Positions 8,998-15,600 of a stretch of 26,341 nt of DNA are shown one piece after another. This DNA comes from JAGPIS01 sp964635545 (lineage in GTDB: Bacteria > Bacteroidota > Bacteroidia > Bacteroidales > Marinilabiliaceae). The notes beneath the pieces are model-generated. The model was not told where the DNA came from, ran no database searches, and saw only the letters and a program-made list of their open reading frames with translations. Within the stretch, counting starts at the first letter, position 1; every line of letters begins with the position of its first letter. Position numbers and translations under genes: made by a program. The DNA is taken from positions 1 through 26,341 of the forward strand of contig CAZWOA010000045.1 of NCBI GenBank assembly GCA_964635545.1, written 5' to 3'.

Positions 8998-10008
8998 ATG
9001 AAAAAACAGATTCGACATATAATTGCTTTTTTAAGCATTTTCATTCCATACAACCTTCTTAGAAAGCTGGCTAACAGGAAGTTGATTGTAGTGAACTATC
9101 ACAGCATTTTAGGTAGCGACTATGATAATGCAATCAACAAACAACCATACCGCACAGCAGAGCAGTTTGAAAAAGATATTGTTTTTTTCAAAAAACACTA
9201 TAATATCGTAACCCTAAAGCAAATTTTAGAGTATAATAAGAATAAAGCCACTCTGTCGGCCAATAGTCTTGCAATAACCTTCGATGACGGACTGGCGCAA
9301 GTTTACACCCATTTTCGTCCAATCCTTTTAAAACACGGAGTATCAGCAATAATTTTTATCAATCCGCCCTTTATCGACCAGGGAGACACACACTTTAAGC
9401 GAAAAATAAATCTTATTGTGGAGAAGATGAAAAATGAAACTCCCGATACATCTAAAATTAAACAAATACTTGATAGTCATAATATTAATACTGACGACAT
9501 ACTGCAATCCATAACATCATTAAACTTCCATCAGCAACAATTAGTTAATGAAATTGCAGATACCATTGGGTTGAACATAAAAGAGTACCTCCAACAGCAT
9601 CCGTTATACCTCACGTCGGCACATATAAAGACGATGATTGGGGAAGGGTTCTATTTTGGCGGCCACAGCTGGGAGCATCCCAACTACAAGGAACTAAGCG
9701 TAGATGAGCAAGAGTGGCAAACAGTGAAAAGCACCACCTATACCGCTGATACTTACAATCTTAACTACAAAGTCTTTGCATTTCCATATCGCGACTATCA
9801 TATTGGCAAAGAGCTATTTACAAGAATAGCTCCCGTGATTGACCTTACATTTGGAACCCACGGAATGGTTAATGATGAAGCCCCCAACAATATTCAGCGC
9901 ATCGACGTTGAGAGAAGCGGGCTTAGCACTTCGGCAGCCATGAAGTTGAATTATGCCAAGTTTTTAGTTCAGAAATTATTGGGAAAAGGCACATTGAAAC
10001 GAAAATAA
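8998..10008 (+). CDS. Polysaccharide deacetylase family protein (NodB homology domain)
   Basis: It probably removes acetyl groups from sugars of this polysaccharide or of a cell-wall glycan. The first catalytic motif is T94-F-D-D-G98, with the base and metal-binding aspartates. The metal-binding H(S/T)xxxH-type motif appears as H223-S-W-E-H227. A later FAFPYRDYH matches the RxxPY-like motif 3 region. A hydrophobic stretch near residues 7-20 could be a signal or membrane anchor. I chose ATG 8998, giving 336 aa (MKKQIRH); a TTG at 8989 is in frame but would overlap the upstream gene. It ends 8 bases before the flippase gene. Whether it acts on the lipid-linked unit or on finished polymer cannot be told. 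Confidence 0.88.
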   Translation: MKKQIRHIIAFLSIFIPYNLLRKLANRKLIVVNYHSILGSDYDNAINKQPYRTAEQFEKDIVFFKKHYNIVTLKQILEYNKNKATLSANSLAITFDDGLAQVYTHFRPILLKHGVSAIIFINPPFIDQGDTHFKRKINLIVEKMKNETPDTSKIKQILDSHNINTDDILQSITSLNFHQQQLVNEIADTIGLNIKEYLQQHPLYLTSAHIKTMIGEGFYFGGHSWEHPNYKELSVDEQEWQTVKSTTYTADTYNLNYKVFAFPYRDYHIGKELFTRIAPVIDLTFGTHGMVNDEAPNNIQRIDVERSGLSTSAAMKLNYAKFLVQKLLGKGTLKRK

Positions 10009-10016
10009 GAGTTATT

Positions 10017-11612
10017 ATGAATAAAAAATCATCGGCAGGCATATTGATATCCAACACCGGATGGGTATATACAGGCAAAATTGTCACTCAATTATTCAGC
10101 CTTGTAGCATCCGTATTGGTTATCCGCAAATTGCCGATTGATACCTATGGTGCCTTCACATTCATATTTGGGTTATACGCATTTTTCCAGCTATTCATCT
10201 ACAGTCCGCTACAATACGTTGCCATCCGTTTTCTACCGGAGATGGAGGCCAACGGACACACTCGTTCCATCAAGCGGTTTATCTTCGGCTCCTCAGCTAT
10301 CGCACTATCAGCCACCATTTTATTGCTTTTTCTGATGAACTCTTTTGAGGCAAATGTTACAGGCTGGTTCAATATTGTAGGTTTTGAAAGTTATAGCACC
10401 CCATTCTATATTTTTGTAATTGCCTATTCACTTAAGTTGCTGATAGAGACGATGATGATATCGTTTCTAATGCATAGGATAACTGCACTGCTCAACATTC
10501 TGATATTCGCACTCAGAAGCATTCTATACGTTGCTTTTCTTCACCGCCTCGATGTGGCTCTGCTGCTGGAGATTGAATATGCCATCAACATAATTTATTT
10601 TGTTGTGGCATCAGTAATATTGATGCGCAGCGAAGTGATAAAATCATTGCCACAATCGACCACCAATTACCAACGCTACACACCGCGCATACGACGGTTC
10701 TGGCTGCTTTCAATATTCTCCGAACTTGGAGCAGGGCTCATCGGGCGTACCAGCGATTATTACATCATTTCGGCTATGTCGGGCTCTTTCCAGGTGGGTT
10801 TATACGGATTTGCAGTAAAAATCTACGAGATATTCTATAAGATACTGCCAGTCAAAGAGTTTGACTCGGTATTACGACCAATATTTTTCAATCGTTACGA
10901 CCAAAACACACCCAATGATGTAATTATAAAATTCTATAGTTTTATGGTTAAGATGATGATGCCGGTTTTTATTTTCCCATTCATCTATTTCATGGTATTT
11001 GGCAAGGCGGTGATATTCAATGTGTTTGATCCCAAATACATTGACAGCTACATAGTTACCAACATCATCCTGCTTGGGATCGTGGTTAATGGATTTTTCT
11101 ATCCGCTCAATATGGTCATTCAGTTGAAAGAGCAGGTACAAATAAACCTTTATTCACGCATAGTAGTGGTATTCAGCATTGTAGCAGGCATAATACTAAT
11201 GAAACATTATGGAATTATCGGTGTTGCCATTGCCACATTACTGGGTGAGATTTTGAAGTATTTCAGTATGTTCTTTATGTTTCGCCGATATATGAAACTT
11301 ATATATCCGCTTAAGGATTTGGCTAATCAGCTGTTAATCATTATTATACCTATGATTCTTTTTTTCCCGTTCATAAACTGGTACACCAACATATGGGCAT
11401 CGATGGTTGGATCCATAATTTTTCTGATTTTCTATTTGTTGATATGCTTCAACCGCATAAAACTTACAAAAGAAGAGAGTACCTTGGTTGATAAGCTCCT
11501 TAAATCGAATAAAAAGAGTGCATGGCTCTATAGCAAAGTATCACCCATCATCAGTAAAATAAATGTAACTGCCATAAAATCACACAACTATGAAAAAGAC
11601 AAAGAAAAATAA
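10017..11612 (+). CDS. Polysaccharide flippase, Wzx / PST-type
   Basis: A 531-aa polytopic protein with roughly 12-14 hydrophobic segments in two halves, as in the MOP superfamily. The N-terminal part (NTGWVYTGKIVTQLFSLVA, then the repeated pattern of short loops) matches Wzx-type flippases. It should move the undecaprenyl-linked repeat unit across the inner membrane. The basic C-terminal tail (about 495-531) is cytoplasmic. Its 3' end overlaps the next gene by 23 bases. Together with the Wzy-like and Wza/Wzc-like genes it completes a Wzx/Wzy pathway set. Confidence 0.92.
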   Translation: MNKKSSAGILISNTGWVYTGKIVTQLFSLVASVLVIRKLPIDTYGAFTFIFGLYAFFQLFIYSPLQYVAIRFLPEMEANGHTRSIKRFIFGSSAIALSATILLLFLMNSFEANVTGWFNIVGFESYSTPFYIFVIAYSLKLLIETMMISFLMHRITALLNILIFALRSILYVAFLHRLDVALLLEIEYAINIIYFVVASVILMRSEVIKSLPQSTTNYQRYTPRIRRFWLLSIFSELGAGLIGRTSDYYIISAMSGSFQVGLYGFAVKIYEIFYKILPVKEFDSVLRPIFFNRYDQNTPNDVIIKFYSFMVKMMMPVFIFPFIYFMVFGKAVIFNVFDPKYIDSYIVTNIILLGIVVNGFFYPLNMVIQLKEQVQINLYSRIVVVFSIVAGIILMKHYGIIGVAIATLLGEILKYFSMFFMFRRYMKLIYPLKDLANQLLIIIIPMILFFPFINWYTNIWASMVGSIIFLIFYLLICFNRIKLTKEESTLVDKLLKSNKKSAWLYSKVSPIISKINVTAIKSHNYEKDKEK

Positions 11613-12690
11613 ACCATCCATCGCCTTTTTTGGCCTGAAAGGTTTGCCATCGCAGGGTGGAACAGCAGCTGTGGGCGAAAATATAATATGGCAGCTGTGC
11701 AGCAAATATAACATAACCGTTTATGCTACCTCATCGCACGCCAACCACCGAGAGCCAATTCCCGGTGTGAAGCAGATTATTTTTAAGGCATTACCGCTAA
11801 AAAAACTTAATGTATTCTATTACAATCTGATATCAGCACTCCACGCTCTGTTTTTTGGCCGATATAAATTGGTGCATACCCATCAGATTGACATTGCATT
11901 TATAATTCCCATACTTCGGTTACGGTATAAAGTTGTGGCAACCCATCACGGCAAAACCTACGAAATCAACAAATGGGGAAGCGTTATGAAGAGCTATTTC
12001 AGATGGTCGGAACGACTTATGCTTAAAATGGCAAATGCGGTAACCTTTGTGGCCGATACCGAGCGTCAGGATACAATAAAACAGTATCCGGGCAACTATC
12101 TTCATATTCCCAACGGCATAAACCGCCCATTGGGGTCTGGTAATGCACAACGTAAAGATTATCTGCTATTTGCGGCAGGTAGGATAATTCCCCATAAAGG
12201 GTGTCATGTGTTTCTTGAAGCACTGGTTAAAATGAACTATAAGGGCAGGGTTATAATTGCCGGCAACCACGAGTCGATACCTGAATATCGCGATCAGCTT
12301 TTGGCCTATCGTTCGCAACTTGATATAAAATTTAAAGGAATGATAACTCAAAAAGATGAGTTACAGCGACTTGTGAGAGAAGCACACCTATTTGTATATC
12401 CCACATTCTATGAGGCAATGAGCATGATGCTGCTTGAAGTGGCCGCCGAAAAAACACCAATGATATGTAGCGACATACGCGAAAACATAGCGGTGCTTAA
12501 TGATGATGAAGTGATATTCTTCAAAACCGGCGATGCCGACGATCTTGCTGAAAAGATAACCGAAACCCTTGCCAATCCCCAAAAAGCAGAGGAGTGCACC
12601 AAAAGAGCTTTCGACAAACTGATAAACATCTATTGCTGGGATACCATTGCGCTTCAGTATGATAAACTGTATCAGGAGGTTATGGGGTAG
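11590..12690 (+). CDS. Glycosyltransferase, GT4 family; last gene of the operon
   Basis: A 366-aa GT4 enzyme. The opening AFFGLKGLPSQGGTAAVGE resembles the subgroup whose N-terminus reads FG-x-R/K-G-x-P-x-x-GG. The segment VHTHQIDIAF and the donor-domain start LLFAAGRIIPHKGCHVFLEA are typical. The EX7E motif is intact, E275 to E283 (EAMSMMLLE). The start ATG 11590 lies inside the flippase gene with a 23-base overlap, and a basic run (MKKTKKNK) follows. No terminator is evident downstream; repeats and the assembly gap begin about 20 bases after the stop. Genes beyond the gap on the same transcript cannot be excluded. Confidence 0.91.
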   Translation: MKKTKKNKPSIAFFGLKGLPSQGGTAAVGENIIWQLCSKYNITVYATSSHANHREPIPGVKQIIFKALPLKKLNVFYYNLISALHALFFGRYKLVHTHQIDIAFIIPILRLRYKVVATHHGKTYEINKWGSVMKSYFRWSERLMLKMANAVTFVADTERQDTIKQYPGNYLHIPNGINRPLGSGNAQRKDYLLFAAGRIIPHKGCHVFLEALVKMNYKGRVIIAGNHESIPEYRDQLLAYRSQLDIKFKGMITQKDELQRLVREAHLFVYPTFYEAMSMMLLEVAAEKTPMICSDIRENIAVLNDDEVIFFKTGDADDLAEKITETLANPQKAEECTKRAFDKLINIYCWDTIALQYDKLYQEVMG

Positions 12691-12710
12691 AGTAATGGGT
12701 GGGAAGTTGA

Positions 12711-12912
12711 AATAGTTTAATAGGTAAATAGTTTAATAGATAAATAGTTTAATGGATAAATAGTTTAATAGTTCAATAGATAAATAGTTNNNNNNNNNNN
12801 NNNNNNNNNNNNNNNNNNNNNNNNNNNNNNNNNNNNNNNNNNNNNNNNNNNNNNNNNNNNNNNNNNNNNNNNNNNNNNNNNNNNNNNNNAATAGTTCAAT
12901 AGATAAATAGTT
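12711..12912. repeat. Degenerate 16-base tandem repeat, interrupted by assembly gap
   Basis: The unit AATAGTTTAATAGATA repeats at 12711-12726, 12727-12742 and 12743-12758, with single-base changes. A fourth partial copy runs into a variant containing TTCAATAGATA. After the gap the array resumes at 12890 (AATAGTTCAATAGATAAATAGTT) and ends near 12912. True copy number is unknown. The next stretch, 12913-12989, shows nothing recognisable. Confidence 0.85.
12790..12889. other. Assembly gap, 100 N
   Basis: Exactly 100 N with the same repeat sequence on both sides. A round 100 is the usual placeholder for a gap of unknown size, so the real distance between the polysaccharide operon and the ssrA region may be quite different. 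Confidence 0.97.
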
Positions 12913-12989
12913 AAAGTACTGTTTGTAAAAATTAAGTGAGGGAATGGGGGCAGGGAAGATAAAAAGGACAATAGAGGGGGATGGTGTTT

Positions 12990-13067
12990 AGCTACTGGCT
13001 ATCAGCTTTTGGCTTTTAGCTATTAGCTTTTTGGCCATTAGCCATCAGCTATCGGCTAAAAGCTTAA
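12990..13067. repeat. Heptanucleotide repeat array A
   Basis: Eleven consecutive units fit the degenerate 7-base pattern RGCYWWY: for example AGCTACT, GGCTATC, AGCTTTT, GGCTTTT, AGCTATT, GGCCATT, AGCCATC. There is a single one-base slip at 13032. No open reading frame of interest crosses it. Many units contain AGCT, so the array is partly self-complementary and could fold into hairpins. The spacer 13068-13146 between this array and the next has only weak inverted repeats (ATGCAA/TTGCAT at 13096-13114 and CATCCT/AGGATG at 13112-13134). Confidence 0.82.
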
Positions 13068-13146
13068 AACCAGCGGGCTTTAAAATACATTAAAAATGCA
13101 AGAAACCATTGCATCCTCGTTAAAAACAAGGATGAGAGTGATTATC

Positions 13147-13216
13147 AGCTATTGGCTATCAGCTATTAGCTATCAGCTAAAGGCTAACGGCTAATAGTTA
13201 TCAGCAAAAAGCTACT
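13147..13216. repeat. Heptanucleotide repeat array B
   Basis: Ten uninterrupted 7-base units: AGCTATT, GGCTATC, AGCTATT, AGCTATC, AGCTAAA, GGCTAAC, GGCTAAT, AGTTATC, AGCAAAA, AGCTACT. The phase is kept throughout. It is the same repeat family and orientation as the array at 12990-13067. It ends 12 bases before the ssrA terminator. Confidence 0.85.
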
Positions 13217-13227
13217 ATAAAGTCTTT

Positions 13228-13269
13228 AAAAAACCAAGTGCATCCAATTGTTACCAACTGATTGCACTT
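13228..13269 (-). terminator. Intrinsic terminator of ssrA
   Basis: On the minus strand AAGTGCA pairs with TGCACTT (outer 7 bp), then after one mismatch and a wobble CAGTTG pairs with CAATTG, closed by a GTAA tetraloop. GG and six T follow. It starts 8 bases beyond the tmRNA 3' end. Confidence 0.85.
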
Positions 13270-13277
13270 GTTAATTG

Positions 13278-13676
13278 TGGAGTTGCGGGGGATCGAACCC
13301 CGGTCCAAACAAAGAAGCCATATGCTTTCTACATGCTTATCCTGTTGTTGTTTTTCGTGCTATACGTGGGAGCAGGCACCCGAATATAACCTTAGCCCTT
13401 TGAGAGTTTCGCTATTGGTAAAGGGCATACCGCAAGCTAGTCCCGATTTATCCACGCCTCTATGCCGGGTAGCAACGGAACATAGCACCCGAGAGACGTC
13501 TTGTTTCCACCACCTAGGGCAGAAATAATGCTAATCTACTATACTTCGATTAAGCTGCAAGAGCGTAATTAGTTTCGCCAGTTAAAAGTTCGAGGCCTCA
13601 GATTAAAGAGCTAGTACCACAACGCTCTGCATGCTTACATACCACTTTGCAATGCTGTCAAATCCACGTCAACCCC
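13278..13676 (-). ncRNA. ssrA: Transfer-messenger RNA (tmRNA)
   Basis: tmRNA rescues ribosomes stalled on broken mRNA and tags the product for degradation. The 5' end (GGGGTTGACGTGGATTTGAC) and the 3' end (GGTTCGATCCCC-type T arm, then CAACTCC) form the tRNA-like domain. Acceptor strands GGGGTTG and CAACTCC pair fully, with one wobble. The discriminator is A at 13278 and CCA is not encoded. The tag reading frame lies at 13579 down to 13550 and encodes GETNYALAA followed by TAA. The length of 399 nt is normal for a one-piece tmRNA. A promoter and a terminator flank it, so it is transcribed independently of rpe upstream. Confidence 0.96.
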
Positions 13677-13698
13677 AATTAAAGTAGAATGTAGAGTG

Positions 13699-13729
13699 CA
13701 AATATATACAAAAACTTCAATAAAAGCAA
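13699..13729 (-). promoter_or_regulatory. Promoter of ssrA, Bacteroidota type
   Basis: On the minus strand TTG (13729-13727) is followed after 20 bases by TATATTTG (13706-13699), a full match to the TAnnTTTG -7 element. The mature tmRNA 5' end lies 23 bases downstream, leaving a short leader for RNase P to remove. Confidence 0.75.
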
Positions 13730-13736
13730 GAAAATA

Positions 13737-14381
13737 TCACAATGCTTTAAGCCAATCGATGGTTTTTTTCGGATCGTCGGATTTAAATACAAAACTGCCC
13801 GCCACAAGCACATCGGCACCGGCCTTAGCAAGCAATGGAGCAGATGTAGCATCTACGCCGCCGTCAATCTCAATAACGGCTTTACTGCCGCGACGCAGTA
13901 TCATCTCCTTAAGGTGCTCAACTTTACGGATGGTATTTTCGATGAACTTCTGACCGCCAAAGCCGGGATTTACCGACATCAGTAGTACCATGTCCACATC
14001 AGTAATTATATCTTCGAGAAGCGATACCGGAGTGTGAGGATTCAGAGTAACTGCGGGCTTCATGCCGGCCTGACGGATGCTCTCTATGGTGCGATGCAGG
14101 TGAGTGCTCGCCTCATAATGCACATTGAGTATATCGGCACCGGCTTTTTTAAAATCATCAATATAACGCTCGGGCTGCACAATCATAAGATGCACATCCA
14201 GAGGTTTTTGAGCATGTTTTTTAATAGCCTCTACCACCGGTAAGCCAAACGATATGTTGGGCACAAAAACGCCATCCATAATATCGAGGTGAAACCAGTC
14301 GGCAGCACTTTCGTTTATCATGCGGCATTCACGCTCTATATTAGCAAAGTCGCATGCCAGCATTGAGGGAGAAACAATCAT
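13737..14381 (-). CDS. rpe: Ribulose-phosphate 3-epimerase
   Basis: This enzyme interconverts ribulose 5-phosphate and xylulose 5-phosphate in the non-oxidative pentose phosphate pathway. The 214-aa length fits the family TIM barrel. Signature segments are visible: WFHLDIMDGVFVPNISFG (about 30-47), with the metal-binding His and catalytic Asp; DVHLMI (about 62-67); VNPGFGGQKFI (about 135-145); and EIDGGV (about 169-174), carrying the second catalytic Asp. ATG 14381 gives the normal N-terminus IVSPSMLACDF. It lies 67 bases downstream of rpoD on the same strand. Confidence 0.96.
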   Translation of the reverse strand: MIVSPSMLACDFANIERECRMINESAADWFHLDIMDGVFVPNISFGLPVVEAIKKHAQKPLDVHLMIVQPERYIDDFKKAGADILNVHYEASTHLHRTIESIRQAGMKPAVTLNPHTPVSLLEDIITDVDMVLLMSVNPGFGGQKFIENTIRKVEHLKEMILRRGSKAVIEIDGGVDATSAPLLAKAGADVLVAGSFVFKSDDPKKTIDWLKAL

Positions 14382-14394
14382 AGTGTTTTATTTA

Positions 14395-14402
14395 CAAATA
14401 TA
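14395..14402 (-). promoter_or_regulatory. Possible -7 promoter element for rpe
   Basis: TATATTTG on the minus strand matches TAnnTTTG exactly and lies 13 bases before the rpe start. No TTG occurs about 20 bases upstream of it, so the promoter would be weak or absent, and rpe may rely on read-through from rpoD. Confidence 0.4.
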
Positions 14403-14448
14403 GCCATAAGATTTTATAAGAAGCTATGACTTCTTCCCTAAAACGGCA

Positions 14449-15315
14449 CTAATCTCCCAAATAAGTCTTCAGTAATTTGCTTCTAAATGAATGTTTCAGT
14501 CTTTTAATAGCTTTTTCTTTAATTTGCCTCACTCGTTCGCGGGTTAGACTGAAATACTTACCAATCTCTTCGAGCGAGTATGGAGGCTCACCGTTAAGTC
14601 CATAATACAGTCGTATTATATCGGCCTCGCGAGGTGAAAGGGTGTTGAGCGAGCGTTCAATTTCACGTTTCAGCGACTCGCCAAGCAGGGCAGAGTCAGG
14701 GCTGTCGTCTTCATTGGATAGAATTACATCATATAGAGTATTATCTTCATCTTTTTTAAGAGGAGCATCCATAGATACATGACGACCGGAAACCTTAAGA
14801 GCTTCACGCACCTCTTTGGGAGCAATATCAAGGATTTCGGCAATTTCATCGGGCGTGGGTTCACGCTGAAAATCTTGCTCAAGCCTCGAAAAAGTGTTGT
14901 TTACCTTATTTATAGAACCTATCTTATTTAAAGGAAGCCTTACAATTCGCGCCTGCTCGGCCAGAGCCTGCAATATTGCCTGCCTTATCCACCACACAGC
15001 GTATGATATAAACTTAAATCCGCGGGTTTCGTCAAAACGCTGAGCAGCTTTTATAAGTCCCAGATTACCCTCATTAATCAAGTCAGGCAGGCTAAGTCCT
15101 TGATTTTGATATTGCTTAGCAACTGAAACTACAAATCTTAGATTTGCATTTATGAGTAGTTCCAAAGCCTTCTCATCACCATTCCTTATTTTTTTAGCAA
15201 GAAGCACCTCCTCATCACCTGACAATAATCGCACTTTACCAATTTCGTGCAGATACTTATCCAACGAAGGAGTTTCTCTGTTTGTTACTTGCCTGCTTAT
15301 TTTCAACTGTCTCAT
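14449..15315 (-). CDS. rpoD: RNA polymerase primary sigma factor (sigma-70 family, Bacteroidota type)
   Basis: This is the likely housekeeping sigma factor, directing RNA polymerase to the TTG/TAnnTTTG promoters seen in this window. Region 1.2 begins near residue 18 (SLDKYLHEIGKVRLLSGDEE). Region 2 follows (about 48-120): NLRFVVSVAKQYQNQGL, DLINEGNLGLIKAAQRFD and GFKFISYAVWWIRQAI. Region 3 spans about 125-205 and region 4 about 215-280, with the helix-turn-helix SLEEIGKYFSLTRERVRQIK. Region 1.1 and the non-conserved insert of E. coli RpoD are absent. The length of 288 aa is as expected for the primary sigma of Bacteroidales. I found no clear promoter for it in 15316-15472. Confidence 0.95.
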   Translation of the reverse strand: MRQLKISRQVTNRETPSLDKYLHEIGKVRLLSGDEEVLLAKKIRNGDEKALELLINANLRFVVSVAKQYQNQGLSLPDLINEGNLGLIKAAQRFDETRGFKFISYAVWWIRQAILQALAEQARIVRLPLNKIGSINKVNNTFSRLEQDFQREPTPDEIAEILDIAPKEVREALKVSGRHVSMDAPLKKDEDNTLYDVILSNEDDSPDSALLGESLKREIERSLNTLSPREADIIRLYYGLNGEPPYSLEEIGKYFSLTRERVRQIKEKAIKRLKHSFRSKLLKTYLGD

Positions 15316-15472
15316 AATCAGATTGTAAAGGGTATAGGTTTAATATTTTTATTAAATGACAAATACACATTAATCAATATACTAAAATTACTAATTAAGA
15401 TGTAAATACCTGATTTAGTGTAATGATTATAACCTTGAATATAAAATAAAACGACATTATTTCAAAAATGTT

Positions 15473-15503
15473 TTGACATATCCATCATATTTTTTTACTT
15501 TTG
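15473..15503 (+). promoter_or_regulatory. Promoter of rho, Bacteroidota type
   Basis: TTG (15473-15475) is followed after 20 bases by TACTTTTG (15496-15503), an exact TAnnTTTG match. The predicted start near 15508-15511 would leave a leader of about 90 bases before the rho ATG. The rest of the rpoD-rho divergent gap (15316-15472) is AT-rich without other recognisable signals. Confidence 0.78.
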
Positions 15504-15507
15504 TACT

Positions 15508-15537
15508 GTTCTTCAATATAAAGAGCTTCTGAAGAAC
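15508..15537 (+). promoter_or_regulatory. Inverted repeat at the start of the rho leader
   Basis: GTTCTTCA (15508-15515) and TGAAGAAC (15530-15537) are a perfect 8-bp inverted repeat with a 14-base loop. It sits at or just after the predicted transcription start, so the rho mRNA could begin with a hairpin. Its role is unknown; a stability or attenuation element is possible. Confidence 0.5.
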
Positions 15538-15600
15538 TTCAAAAACGAATTCTAACAAACTTCTATTTTATATTTTCAGCGACAAGTTTTAATTATTTAT

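Noticed and set aside
12765..12971. Minus-strand open frame across the N run
   Set aside because: It is open only because N cannot supply a stop codon; the rest is the 16-base repeat.
12711..13216. CRISPR-like array
   Set aside because: Units are 16 and 7 bases, directly adjacent with no spacers, and no cas gene is near.
13262..13528. 88-codon open frame on the + strand
   Set aside because: It lies wholly antisense to and across the tmRNA gene; the sequence is explained by ssrA.
14418..14435. Hairpin AAGAAG/CTTCTT as rpoD terminator
   Set aside because: Only 6 bp, weak, and no T-run on the minus strand; read-through into rpe is as likely.
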